A DNA stretch of 64,000 nt from Streptomyces sp. NBC_00663 (GCF_036226885.1 NZ_CP109027.1:8804001-8868000); one strand, 5' to 3'. Shown: positions 10,001 to 17,012, numbered from the stretch's first letter. Made by a program: numbers and translations. The notes: generated by a model from the letters alone, not told the origin.

Positions 10001-10130
10001 CGACGCGCCGACCGTGGTCACCTTCGACGCGCTCGGCGGATCCCGGCTGCGGCTGCTTCTGGCCAGCGGCCATCCCGGTGAAGTCCGAGGCGCGGTGAGG
10101 ATCAGCAGGCTGTCGGTGCCGGCCGTCTGA
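7035..10130 (+). CDS. secreted glycoside hydrolase family 2 protein (beta-galactosidase-like)
   Basis: 1031 residues. The N-terminus has a twin-arginine signal (TRRSVLIASAAAP, cleavage near ASAAEA), so it should be exported folded via Tat. Domains in order: GH2 jelly-roll sugar-binding domain (about 45-205), Ig-like domain (about 215-305), TIM barrel (about 310-610), a DUF4982-like beta domain (about 635-730), an Ig/invasin-like domain, and a C-terminal F5/8-type discoidin or CBM32 domain (about 880-1030). The general acid/base is Glu443 in WSIGNE. The nucleophile is probably Glu525 (Glu523 alternatively) in FESESSSET. The substrate could be a beta-galactoside or a plant/host glycan; sequence alone does not decide. 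ATG follows GAGGGAGAG. A terminator lies 14 nt downstream, so it is monocistronic. Confidence 0.9.
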   Translation: MTVTRRSVLIASAAAPAAGALLGTAAASAAEAAGGAAGRSTVALRDGWRFALVDPGGITDPTGAFAGAADPAYDDSAWREVAVPHDWSIELAPTTQHGTTSGTGFFPGGLGWYRLSFTLPPGCAGKRVAVEFDGVYMDSYVYCNGTEVGRHPYGYTGFAFDLTELLHTDGTTENVIAVKVQNRLPSSRWYSGSGIYREARLVVTEPVHVERWGTQVTTPDITEERAVVRVRTSVVNASGTASRVEIRSTVKDARGRKVTRTASTVDLTDKATETHELTVPEPRLWDFADPHRYTLLTELRVDGRTVDTHRTPFGIRTVRIDPDEGFHLNGVHTKLKGVDLHHDLGALGAAVSVEAIRRQMTIMKSMGVNAFRTSHNPPSPEMIRVCEELGIVMMVEAFDCWRSPKTRYDYGRFFDEWSDRDIAEMVRAARNSPAVIMWSIGNEISEFTSTAGLTIADRLIAGIKAHDDTRPVVIGSHRHRTVPTPGTPADLILAKLDGLGLNYNTAKSVDALHARYPHLFLFESESSSETSTRGAYQEPEHLNTGENHTPGKRAVSSYDNNLASWTMSGEYGHKKDRDRKWFTGQFLWSGIDYIGEPAPYDVFPVKASFFGAVDTAGFPKDMYYLFQSQWVEEPMVHLLPMTWNHEEGDTVEVWAYSNVDTVELFLNGKSLGVRKFDTKTTVDGRRYLETTEATGDDKTFTDGPYPGSYTSPNGSAGKLHLTWKVPYRAGELRAVARRGGKVVATDVLRTAGAAHAVRLTADRKSVAADGRSLVFVTAEIVDARGVVVPDAEELISFEVKGGSLAGLDNGRQESAERYQASTRTAFHGKALAVVRSGAEPGALKVTGRAEGLRSDSVTLRAEPARSAATTPAAGVQPDYPVPPNYPYADASYSGRTDTLPAAMLDGDPATGWSNAFSKAATALLPVFNGARAEDWVSVDFGRTRTFDRVEVSFTLGPVHSLPASVEVEAWDGKRWVKAEGAAVEWAGESDAPTVVTFDALGGSRLRLLLASGHPGEVRGAVRISRLSVPAV

Positions 10131-10143
10131 CCCGCCTTCGCGT

Positions 10144-10186
10144 ACGGTCCGGACGGGATCGGGCCAATCAGTCACGTCCGGACCGT
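10144..10186 (+). terminator. terminator hairpin after the GH2 gene
   Basis: Perfect 12-bp inverted repeat ACGGTCCGGACG / CGTCCGGACCGT (10144-10155 and 10175-10186) with a 19-nt loop, starting 14 nt after the GH2 stop. No T run follows, which is normal for Streptomyces. Confidence 0.6.
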
Positions 10187-10192
10187 TGACGA

Positions 10193-10221
10193 GGTGTCAT
10201 GCCTGCAACAAGCATGGCACC
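10193..10221. promoter_or_regulatory. imperfect inverted repeat upstream of the GH9 cellulase
   Basis: GGTGTCATGC (10193-10202) and GCATGGCACC (10212-10221) form a 10-bp inverted repeat with one mismatch around 9 nt. It overlaps a possible promoter (TTGACG at 10186-10191, AAGCAT about 18 nt on) and lies just upstream of the CebR operator, so it could be a second regulator site. No family is assigned. Confidence 0.35.
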
Positions 10222-10230
10222 GACCGCACT

Positions 10231-10244
10231 TGGGAGCGCTCCCA
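10231..10244. promoter_or_regulatory. CebR operator (perfect 14-bp palindrome)
   Basis: TGGGAGCGCTCCCA is identical to the known binding palindrome of CebR, the LacI-family repressor of cellulose and cello-oligosaccharide use in Streptomyces, which is released by cellobiose/cellotriose. It lies 40 nt upstream of the GH9 cellulase start, downstream of the likely -10 region, a position that would block transcription. cebR itself is not in the window. Confidence 0.9.
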
Positions 10245-10283
10245 TCATGGGCGCCGCCCGCCGCTCACCGAGGAGCCCCGGAC

Positions 10284-12527
10284 GTGAAAAGACGTAACAC
10301 CACGCTGTTGTCCCTGACGGCCCTGCTGGGCGCGGTACTTGTCGCCGCGCCGACCTCACCGGCATCCGCCGACGAGGTCGAGCAGTTGAAGAACGGCACC
10401 TTCGACACCACCACCGAGCCCTGGTGGGCGACCAGCAACGTCACCGCGGGTCTGTCCGACGGGCGGCTGTGCGCGGACGTGCCGGGCGGCACCACCAACC
10501 GCTGGGACGCCGCCGTCGGCCAGAACGACGTCACGCTGGTCAAGGGGGAGTCGTACAAGTTCGCCTTCACCGCGGACGGTGTGCCCGACGGGCATGTCGT
10601 GCGCGCCATCGTGGGGCTCCAAGTGGCCCCGTACGACACCTACTTCGAGGTCAGCCCGCAGCTCAGTGTCTCCGGCAACAGTTACTCCTACACCTTCACC
10701 TCGCCCGTCGACGCCACCCAGGCCCAGGTCGGCTTCCAGCTCGGCGGCAGCGCTGACGCCTGGAAGTTCTGCATGGACGACGTGTCCCTGCTCGGCGGGG
10801 TGCCGCCGGAGGTGTACGAGCCCGACACCGGGCCGCGGGTGCGCGTGAACCAGGTCGCCTATCTGCCGTCCGGGCCGAAGAACGCCACGCTCGTGACGGA
10901 CGGTACGGCGAAACTGCCCTGGCAGCTGAAGAACGCCTCCGGCACCGTGGTGGCGCAGGGCTCGACCACGCCGCGCGGCGTCGACGCGTCCTCCGGGCAG
11001 AACGTCCACTCCATCGACTTCGGGGCGTACAAGAAGGCGGGCACCGGCTACACGCTGGTCGCCGACGGTGAGACGAGCCGCCCGTTCGACATCGGCACCG
11101 GCGCCTATGAGCAACTGCGCCTGGACGCCCTCAAGTACTACTACACCCAGCGCAGCGGCATCCCGATACGGGACGATCTGCGGCCCGGCTACGGCCGCGC
11201 CGCCGGTCATGTCGACGTGGCCCCCAACCAGGGCGACTCCGCCGTCCCCTGCCAGCCGGGCGTCTGTGACTACAAGCTCGATGTCACCGGCGGCTGGTAC
11301 GACGCCGGCGACCACGGCAAGTACGTCGTCAACGGCGGTATCTCCACCTGGGAGCTGCTGAGCACCTACGAGCGTGCCCTGCACGCCCGCACCGGGAAGC
11401 CCGGGAAGCTCGGCGACGGCACCCTCGCCATTCCGGAGAGCGGCAACAAGGTGCCGGACATCCTCGACGAGACCCGCTGGGAGCTGGAGTTCCTGCTGAA
11501 GATGCAGGTGCCCGCCGGACAGCCGCTGGCCGGGATGGCCCACCACAAGATCCACGACGAGGCGTGGACCGGCCTCCCGCTGCTGCCGAGCGAGGATCCG
11601 CAAAAGCGTGAACTGCACCCCGCGACAACCGAGGCGACCCTGAACCTCGCGGCCACCGCGGCGCAGGCGGCCCGGCTGTACAAGCCCTACGACAAGGCGT
11701 TCGCGGCGAAGACCCTCGCGGCGGCCCGCACCGCCTGGACGGCGGCGCTCGCCCACCCGGCCCTGCACGCCGACCCCAACGACGGCACCGGCGGCGGCGC
11801 CTACCCGGACACCGACGCCACCGACGAGTTCTACTGGGCGGCGGCCGAGCTGTATCTCACCACGGGGGAGAAGCAGTTCGCGGACTACGTCCTCAACTCG
11901 CCCGTCCACACGGCTGACATCTTCGGCCCCCTCGGCTACGACTGGGCCCGCACGGCGGCAGCCGCCCGCCTGGACCTGGCGACCGTCCCCAGCAAGCTGC
12001 CCGGCCGCGACAAGGTGCGCCAGTCGGTGGTCAAGGGCGCCGACCGCTACCTCACCACGCTGAGGTCACAGCCGTACGGCATGCCGTACGCGCCCACCGA
12101 CAACCTCTACGACTGGGGTTCCAACCACCAGATCCTGCACAACGGCATCGTCATCGCCACCGCGTACGACATCACGGGCGCCACGAAGTACCGGGACGGC
12201 GCCCTCCAGAGCGTCGACTACCTCTTCGGCCGCAACGCGCTGAACATGTCGTACGTCACCGGCTACGGCGAGGTGAACTCCCACAACCAGCACAGCCGTT
12301 GGTACGCCCACCAGCTCGACGCGAACCTCCCGAACCCGCCCAAGGGCACCCTGGCGGGCGGGCCGAACTCGAGCATCCAGGACCCCTACGCACAGAGCAA
12401 ACTCCAGGGCTGCGTCGGCCAGTTCTGCTACATCGACGACATCCAGTCCTGGTCGACCAACGAGCACACCATCAACTGGAACTCCGCGCTGAGCCGGATG
12501 GCCTCCTTCGTGGCGGACCAGACGTAG
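10284..12527 (+). CDS. secreted GH9 cellulase (endoglucanase) with CBM4/9 and Ig-like domains
   Basis: 747 residues from GTG 10284, which follows GAGGAG at 8 nt; earlier in-frame ATGs run through the operator. A Sec signal peptide (about 1-31, cut after PASA) is followed by a CBM4/9 beta-sandwich (about 35-170), a CelD_N-type Ig domain (about 180-270) and a GH9 (alpha/alpha)6 catalytic domain (about 275-740). GGWYDAGDHGKY contains the catalytic base aspartates. WSTNEHTINWNSAL near the C-terminus contains the proton-donor Glu. This layout (CBM4-Ig-GH9) matches theme D family 9 endoglucanases that cut cellulose beta-1,4 bonds outside the cell. The CebR operator upstream implies induction by cello-oligosaccharides. 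Confidence 0.95.
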   Translation: MKRRNTTLLSLTALLGAVLVAAPTSPASADEVEQLKNGTFDTTTEPWWATSNVTAGLSDGRLCADVPGGTTNRWDAAVGQNDVTLVKGESYKFAFTADGVPDGHVVRAIVGLQVAPYDTYFEVSPQLSVSGNSYSYTFTSPVDATQAQVGFQLGGSADAWKFCMDDVSLLGGVPPEVYEPDTGPRVRVNQVAYLPSGPKNATLVTDGTAKLPWQLKNASGTVVAQGSTTPRGVDASSGQNVHSIDFGAYKKAGTGYTLVADGETSRPFDIGTGAYEQLRLDALKYYYTQRSGIPIRDDLRPGYGRAAGHVDVAPNQGDSAVPCQPGVCDYKLDVTGGWYDAGDHGKYVVNGGISTWELLSTYERALHARTGKPGKLGDGTLAIPESGNKVPDILDETRWELEFLLKMQVPAGQPLAGMAHHKIHDEAWTGLPLLPSEDPQKRELHPATTEATLNLAATAAQAARLYKPYDKAFAAKTLAAARTAWTAALAHPALHADPNDGTGGGAYPDTDATDEFYWAAAELYLTTGEKQFADYVLNSPVHTADIFGPLGYDWARTAAAARLDLATVPSKLPGRDKVRQSVVKGADRYLTTLRSQPYGMPYAPTDNLYDWGSNHQILHNGIVIATAYDITGATKYRDGALQSVDYLFGRNALNMSYVTGYGEVNSHNQHSRWYAHQLDANLPNPPKGTLAGGPNSSIQDPYAQSKLQGCVGQFCYIDDIQSWSTNEHTINWNSALSRMASFVADQT

Positions 12528-12556
12528 CCGGAAGACGGTTCGCAGGGGCTCCCTGC

Positions 12557-12602
12557 GCACGGTGACCTCCGCTCATGAGCAGAACCGCGGAGGTCATCGT
12601 GC
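12557..12602. terminator. terminator hairpin between convergent GH9 and ECF41 genes
   Basis: 16-nt arms (12557-12572 and 12587-12602) pair with one G-T wobble around a 14-nt loop, 30 nt after the cellulase stop. The symmetry lets it work for both converging transcripts. The remaining 160 nt up to 12762 hold no gene I can support. Confidence 0.65.
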
Positions 12603-12762
12603 CGGCGCTGGGCAATTCCGGGAAGGGCAGGTTCGCCCCGAGCCCCGGCTGTCTCGTCCGCACGGACCACGGCGACACCGGCACCGACCGGCGCTCCCAC
12701 CAGACCCCGGAGCGCCTGCGCGACCCCCGTCGCGCCTGGTGACCAGCCGTTGAGCAGGACGC

Positions 12763-13686
12763 TCACCGCTCCTCCCGCCGGACGTGCGTGAGCTTCTCGG
12801 GGTTGGTGACGATGTACACGTCGGACACGCGGTCGCCCTCGGGTGTGAGGTCCATGACCATCACCGCGTACGGCGAGTCCCCCTCGAACAGCACGGCCGC
12901 CGGGTCGCCGTTGGCCTGCTCGTAGCGCAGCTCCAGGTCGAGGGCGGCGCCACGGGAGCGGAAACCGTCGATGAAGCGGACGACCTTGTCCCGGCCGCGC
13001 ACCGGACGCAGCCCCGCCGTCCTGCGGTTGCCGCCGCCGTCCGTCCAGATCGTCACGTCGGGCGCGAGGATCTCCATCAGCGCGCCGATGTCCCCGCCGA
13101 GCGCGGCCTCCACGAACCGCTCGGTCGCCTCCCGCCGCACCCTCGGATGCGCGTCGTACAGCGGCCGACGCGCGTGCACATGCTCCCGGGCCCGGTGCGC
13201 GACCTGCCGTACCGCCGCCGGGGTGCGGTCGAGGATGTCCGCGATCTCGGTGTGCGGATAGCCGAACACCTCGTTGAGCACGAACACCGCCCGCTCCAGC
13301 GGCGTGAGGGACTCCAGGACCACCAGCATCGCCATCGACACCGACTCGCCGCGCAGCGCCGCGTCCTCGGCGGCGGCGTCGGTGAGCAGGGGCTCGGGCA
13401 GCCACGGGCCGACGTACGTCTCGCGCCGCCTGCTGATCGTGGCACGGCGGGCCAGGGCGTGGTTCACGGCGATACGGACCAGGTACGCGCGGGGGTTGGC
13501 GATCCCGTCCAGGGGCGAGTCGCCGCCCCGGCCCCGGGCCGTCCAGGACAGCCAGGTCTCCTGCACCACGTCCTCGGTGTCCGCGACGCTGCCCAGCATG
13601 TTGTAGACGATGCCGAACAGCAGCTCACGGTGGTCGACGAAGACGTCCGTCGCCTCGTCCGTCTCCGGAACACGGATCTCGGTCAT
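12763..13686 (-). CDS. ECF41-type (SigJ-like) sigma factor with SnoaL-like C-terminal domain
   Basis: 307 residues. Sigma-2 (about 15-80: HRELLFGIVYNMLGSVADTE, DVVQETWLSW) and sigma-4 (about 120-180: GYPHTEIADILDRTPAAVRQ) are followed by a roughly 100-residue SnoaL-like domain. The signature motifs of the ECF41 group are visible: WLPEPLL in the linker, DGGGN in the SnoaL part (usually DGGGK/R) and NPEKL near the C-terminus. In ECF41 proteins the C-terminal domain acts as a built-in regulator of activity in place of an anti-sigma factor. Their usual genomic partner, a carboxymuconolactone decarboxylase or similar redox enzyme, is not adjacent; the divergent neighbour is a hemerythrin-like protein. 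Confidence 0.93.
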   Translation of the reverse strand: MTEIRVPETDEATDVFVDHRELLFGIVYNMLGSVADTEDVVQETWLSWTARGRGGDSPLDGIANPRAYLVRIAVNHALARRATISRRRETYVGPWLPEPLLTDAAAEDAALRGESVSMAMLVVLESLTPLERAVFVLNEVFGYPHTEIADILDRTPAAVRQVAHRAREHVHARRPLYDAHPRVRREATERFVEAALGGDIGALMEILAPDVTIWTDGGGNRRTAGLRPVRGRDKVVRFIDGFRSRGAALDLELRYEQANGDPAAVLFEGDSPYAVMVMDLTPEGDRVSDVYIVTNPEKLTHVRREER

Positions 13687-13760
13687 GCGTGGCCTCCCCG
13701 GTACGCGCTCACCACTGCGAGGGGCCTCGGGCGCGGGAACGTGACATCGGAGGGCGGAAA

Positions 13761-13797
13761 TGTGACGTGTGCCTCACCGTGAGGACGTCGCGTCACA
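13761..13797. promoter_or_regulatory. nested palindromes in the sigma factor/hemerythrin divergent region
   Basis: CCTCAC-C-GTGAGG (13772-13784) is a perfect 6+1+6 palindrome. It is flanked by TGTGACG (13761-13767) and CGTCACA (13791-13797), a second inverted repeat. A further GTGACA lies about 20 nt upstream at 13741. This dense symmetry in a 173-nt divergent region suggests an operator or an autoregulated promoter; the protein that binds is unknown. Confidence 0.45.
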
Positions 13798-13859
13798 CCG
13801 CGGAGCCACCCCCGCCTCTCAACCGTGAATCCGCATCCCGCGGTCCCTGAGGAGGTCCG

Positions 13860-14471
13860 GTGACCATCGACTTCACCGCCATGTACGCGTCCCACGACGC
13901 CTTCCGCCGCGATCTGGCGCGGCTGGCCGACGCCGTCGCCGAGGGGCGGGGCGGCACGCCCGCGGTCCGGGCCGGCTGGCAGAACTTCAAGCACCAACTG
14001 CACATCCACCACACCGCCGAGGACACCGGACTGTGGCCGCGGGTCCGCACCCGGTGCGCCGGACGCCCGCGTGATCTCGCGCTGCTCGACGCGATGGAGG
14101 ACGAGCACTCCCGCATCGACCCGCTGCTCTCCGCCGTCGACACCGCGCTGGCCGAGGGCGCGGCCGAACTCCCCGACCTGGTGCGCGCGTTGGCCGCCAC
14201 TCTCGACGACCACCTCAAGCACGAGGAGGACAGCGCCCTGCCGCTGATCCAGGACGTCCTCACGGACGCCGACTGGGGCGCCTTCACCGGCCGTATCCGG
14301 GAGACGCAGGGGATTCGCGGCGCGGCCGTGTTCGTGCCGTGGGTCGTCGACGGCGCCCCTTCCGCGGACCGGGCCGCATTCCTGGACAGCATGCCGCCGC
14401 CCGTCCGCGTCCTCAACCGGCTCTTCTGGGAAGGGGGTTACCGGCGCAGGGGGCTGTGGGCGCACAGCTAG
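13860..14471 (+). CDS. hemerythrin-like HHE domain protein
   Basis: 203 residues from GTG 13860, directly after AGGAGGT. The first 140 residues look like a four-helix hemerythrin/HHE bundle with spaced metal ligands: His in ASHDAF, HQLHIHHTAEDTGLWP, EDEHSRIDPL and DHLKHEEDSALP. These would hold a di-iron centre that binds O2, NO or peroxide, or stores iron. The C-terminal 60 residues (FVPWVVDGAP, PPPVRVLNRLFWEGGY) are a conserved-looking extension of unknown role. It diverges from the ECF41 sigma gene, so redox-linked control by that sigma factor is possible but not shown. Confidence 0.88.
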   Translation: MTIDFTAMYASHDAFRRDLARLADAVAEGRGGTPAVRAGWQNFKHQLHIHHTAEDTGLWPRVRTRCAGRPRDLALLDAMEDEHSRIDPLLSAVDTALAEGAAELPDLVRALAATLDDHLKHEEDSALPLIQDVLTDADWGAFTGRIRETQGIRGAAVFVPWVVDGAPSADRAAFLDSMPPPVRVLNRLFWEGGYRRRGLWAHS

Positions 14472-14493
14472 AGACACGTGCCGGCCCGCACGG

Positions 14494-15216
14494 CTAGGCC
14501 GCGTCGTGGAAGACCAGGCCCAGGGCGTGGCGCCGGCCCGAGCGGACCGTGCTCACGCCGTGCCGCATCGCCCCCGCGGACCAGCCGCGGCGGGTGCGCA
14601 CCGGGTGGTCCCGGGTGGTGAAGACCAGGCCGTGGCCCTGCCGCAGCACGGTCGAGGTGCCCCGGGACTGCGCCCTGGGCCGCTGCTCCACCATCAGGAA
14701 CTCACCGCCCGTGTAGTCGGTGCCGTACACGTCGAGCCCGACCACGACCTGGAGCGGGAAGACCAGCTCGCCGAAGACGTCCCGGTGCAGGGCGTTCCAG
14801 TCGCCCGCCCCGTAGCGCAGCAGGATCTGAGCCGACCGGTCCTGCCCGGCCGTGTGGCAGCGCTCCAGCCACTCGGCGAGGGAGTCCGGCCAGGGCGCGG
14901 GACGGCCGAGGCGGGCCGCCCACTCCCGGGCGACCGGCAGCAGGCGGGGGTAGAGCGCGGCGCGCAGGGCGGCCACCGGGTCGGGCAGGTCGTGGGTGAA
15001 GTACCGGTACTCGCCCGACCCGAAGCGGTGCCGGGCCAGGTCGACGGTCGTGCGGAACAGCTCGGGCTTGTCGTACAGCGCCGCCAGGTCACGGCACTCG
15101 GCGGGCGTCAGCAACTCGCCCGTGGGCGCGCTGCCGTGCTCGTCCAGCTCCGCGGCGAGCGCGTCCCAGTCCGTGCCGGCGACGCGTCGGCGGGCCTGCG
15201 TGGGGGTGGGGGTCAT
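14494..15216 (-). CDS. 2-oxoglutarate/Fe(II)-dependent oxygenase, probably linked to alkylation repair
   Basis: 240 residues. The central double-stranded beta-helix has the Fe(II) ligands in ALHRDVFG (His-x-Asp) and a distal His in MRHGVSTVRSGRRHALGL, with the following Arg in place to bind 2-oxoglutarate. It lies 24 nt downstream of ogt on the same strand and is likely co-transcribed. This Ogt/2OG-oxygenase pair suggests an AlkB-like oxidative dealkylation or another DNA-damage role, but the overall sequence is not classical AlkB, so the substrate is open. Length fits a single-domain oxygenase. Confidence 0.85.
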   Translation of the reverse strand: MTPTPTQARRRVAGTDWDALAAELDEHGSAPTGELLTPAECRDLAALYDKPELFRTTVDLARHRFGSGEYRYFTHDLPDPVAALRAALYPRLLPVAREWAARLGRPAPWPDSLAEWLERCHTAGQDRSAQILLRYGAGDWNALHRDVFGELVFPLQVVVGLDVYGTDYTGGEFLMVEQRPRAQSRGTSTVLRQGHGLVFTTRDHPVRTRRGWSAGAMRHGVSTVRSGRRHALGLVFHDAA

Positions 15217-15240
15217 GAGGGGCCTCCTGTCGTACGGACG

Positions 15241-15732
15241 TCAGACGAGCGTCGGCCGCAGCGCGCCCTCGTGCGTGAGCAGCCGCACCTTGCGCTCCAC
15301 TCCGCCCGCGTACCCGCGCATCGAGCCGTCGGCGCCGATCACCCGATGGCAGGGCCGCACGATCAGCAAGGGGTTGGCGGCGAGCGCCGCGCCCACGGCC
15401 GGGGTGTCGGACCGCGCCAGACCGAGCCGCGCTGCGAGCGCGCCGTACGTGGTCGTGGTGCCGTACGGGACGGCGTCCACCGCCTGCCACACGCGCCGCT
15501 GGAACTCCGTGCCGGCGGCGGCGAACGGCAGCTCGAAACGGGTGAGCCGGCCCGCGAAGTACGCGGCGAGCTGGGTGGTGGCCTCGGCGAAGGCCGCGTC
15601 GTCGCGGCGCCAGTCGGCGCGCACGGCGGGGGCGGTGCGCTGCCCCGGCATCGACAGCGAGGCGAGCTTCCCTCCCCGGCCCACGAGCAGCAGTTCGCCG
15701 AGCGGACTCTCGATGGTCGTGTACGTCGTCAT
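15241..15732 (-). CDS. ogt: methylated-DNA-[protein]-cysteine S-methyltransferase (O6-alkylguanine repair)
   Basis: 163 residues. The active-site motif PCHRVIGADG holds the acceptor Cys; the N-terminal alpha/beta domain (about 1-75) and the helix-turn-helix DNA-binding half (about 76-163, FQRRVWQAVDAVPYGTTTTY) match Ogt/MGMT proteins. It removes alkyl groups from O6-guanine or O4-thymine in DNA in a suicidal reaction. First gene of a two-gene unit with the 2OG oxygenase; divergent from the toxin-antitoxin pair. Confidence 0.95.
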   Translation of the reverse strand: MTTYTTIESPLGELLLVGRGGKLASLSMPGQRTAPAVRADWRRDDAAFAEATTQLAAYFAGRLTRFELPFAAAGTEFQRRVWQAVDAVPYGTTTTYGALAARLGLARSDTPAVGAALAANPLLIVRPCHRVIGADGSMRGYAGGVERKVRLLTHEGALRPTLV

Positions 15733-15835
15733 GTCCCCGAGTCTGCTGCGCCGGGCGGCCTGTCACCGGCGGGAATCGGACTTCGCGCTGTGCGGTCCGC
15801 GGTACCCCTGGCGGACGGCTCTGACCTGGCGGTAT

Positions 15836-15865
15836 TTACGGTGGAGTACCTCGGCGGTACCGTAA
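15836..15865. promoter_or_regulatory. inverted-repeat operator in front of the toxin-antitoxin pair
   Basis: TTACGGT (15836-15842) and ACCGTAA (15859-15865) form a perfect 7-bp inverted repeat. Inside it GTACC (15846-15850) and GGTAC (15856-15860) form a second one. The structure ends 4 nt before the antitoxin ATG, which is where an autorepressor (antitoxin or antitoxin-toxin complex) would bind. Confidence 0.6.
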
Positions 15866-15869
15866 GGGC

Positions 15870-16115
15870 ATGCCAGCTCTCAACGTCGAGTTCAGTGATC
15901 GTGAGCTAGAGGACCTGCGGCAGATCGCCAAGGAGCGCGGTACGTCGATGAAGGCCCTCGTCCGGGAGGCAGCCGCCGCCGACATCGCGCGGCATCGTGC
16001 CCTCCAGGAAGGCGCGGAGGCCTTCCGGCGCTTCTTCGCGGCCCACGCGGACGAGTTCGCGGCGGCCTTCCCCGACGACGAACCGGCCGTGCGGCGCGAG
16101 GAGCGGGTCGTCTGA
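15870..16115 (+). CDS. antitoxin with ribbon-helix-helix-like N-terminus
   Basis: 81 residues. The first 45 residues (ALNVEFSDRELEDLRQIAKE, then GTSMKALVREAAAADI) have the beta strand plus two helices of ribbon-helix-helix DNA-binding antitoxins. The C-terminal half (FRRFFAAHADEFAAAFPDDE) is acidic and helical and would wrap the toxin. Only 3 nt separate it from the toxin gene. The start is close to an inverted repeat, consistent with autoregulation. The ribosome site (AAGGGC) is weak and very close, so a leaderless mRNA is possible. Confidence 0.85.
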   Translation: MPALNVEFSDRELEDLRQIAKERGTSMKALVREAAAADIARHRALQEGAEAFRRFFAAHADEFAAAFPDDEPAVRREERVV

Positions 16116-16118
16116 CCG

Positions 16119-16496
16119 ATGGCCTCCGTGGTCCACATCGACGTGCCCTGGCTGCTCCAGCGTCACGAAGAGGTCCTGCCGGACCAGCCCACCATCAACG
16201 ACTTCTCCGCGCTGGTGGCCGCCGTCGCCCGCCACCGGGTCGACCCGCCCCGCCTCGGGGTGGACTCCGACCCGGCCTGGCGGGCCGCCGCCCTGCTGCA
16301 CACCCTCGCCCTGCTCAAGCCGCTGCCGTCGGCCAACGCCCGTTTCGCCTGCGCGACGGCCGTGGCGTACATGTTCGTCAGCGATGTCGGCATCGACCCG
16401 CCCTACGGCGCTCTCGTCGACCTCGCCCGCGATCTGATCTCCGGCAAGACCGACGTCTACGGCGCGGCCGACCGGCTGCGCTCCTGGCAGATCTGA
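16119..16496 (+). CDS. Fic/Doc-family toxin component with degenerate active-site motif
   Basis: 125 residues, the size of Doc toxins, all-helical in appearance. The Doc/Fic signature H-x-F-x-(D/E)-(A/G)-N-(K/G)-R lines up with KPLPSANAR at about residues 65-73: the catalytic His is Lys and the acidic residue is Ser, while Asn and Arg are kept. The following CATAVAYMFVSDVGIDPP fits the helix after the Fic loop. Classical Doc phosphorylates EF-Tu and Fic proteins AMPylate targets; without the His neither reaction is expected. It may act by binding, use another chemistry, or be an inactive relic. It is co-transcribed with the upstream antitoxin. Confidence 0.8.
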   Translation: MASVVHIDVPWLLQRHEEVLPDQPTINDFSALVAAVARHRVDPPRLGVDSDPAWRAAALLHTLALLKPLPSANARFACATAVAYMFVSDVGIDPPYGALVDLARDLISGKTDVYGAADRLRSWQI

Positions 16497-16541
16497 GTCC
16501 CGGGCGGGCCGCGAGGACATGGCCGGCCCGGTCGGCCCCGA

Positions 16542-16572
16542 CCCGCCCTCGGGGCCGCCGACCGAGGGCGGG
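16542..16572 (+). terminator. terminator hairpin after the toxin gene
   Basis: CCCGCCCTCGG (16542-16552) and CCGAGGGCGGG (16562-16572) form a perfect 11-bp stem with a 9-nt loop, 45 nt after the toxin stop. Outer flanks (GTCGGCCCCGA and TCGGGGTCGGC) can extend it with a small bulge. Confidence 0.65.
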
Positions 16573-17012
16573 AGGATCGGGGTCGGCGGCCGGTTTCGCA
16601 CAGGAGAGCCGCCGTCCTGCGCGTGGCCTCCGAGGGGCCGGTACCAGTGCACTACGCGGTGGTGCGCGCCGGGAGCGTGCGCGGTGCTCCGGCGTGTGCG
16701 CGTGTTTCACACGGGGCGTGTGGAATACCGAAAGCGGGATGGCGAGAGCCGCGCCGACCGTGTTTCTGACTTTCTTTCAATGAGGCTGATGTTGCTCAAG
16801 TGCCTTGTTGCCATGACCCCTTTGTGCAAGGGTGAACTACCCGCGCGGGGGGTAAAGTCCGGGTCTTCATTCGTCCCGTGGGGAACCGGGCCGGACGAGC
16901 CGTCGGTGAATTTCACGCTCCTCGCGCAGCGCCAAAGAGGACGCACACGTCCCCGCTCCTTTTCGGCGAGCAGAAGCCCAGAGCCACCTGCGTGTGGGAA
17001 GGAACCCGCTCA
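16573..17012. other. 440-nt intergenic region upstream of the sigma-like/ricin gene
   Basis: No convincing gene. The stretch 16730-16830 is less GC-rich than its surroundings (TTTCTGACTTTCTTTCAATG) and probably carries the promoter of the downstream gene. A possible ECF-like -35 GGAAC near 16883 followed by GTC about 16 nt later is weak. GGAAGGAA just before 17013 is the ribosome site. Confidence 0.4.

Noticed and set aside
12428..12766. Possible gene starting at GTG 12766, overlapping the ECF41 stop (GTGA) with GGAGGA before it
   Set aside because: The first 40 codons look plausible (SVLLNGWSPGATGVAQALRG), but the frame then runs antisense into the cellulase gene and through the terminator hairpin. 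No family resemblance; at most a remnant.
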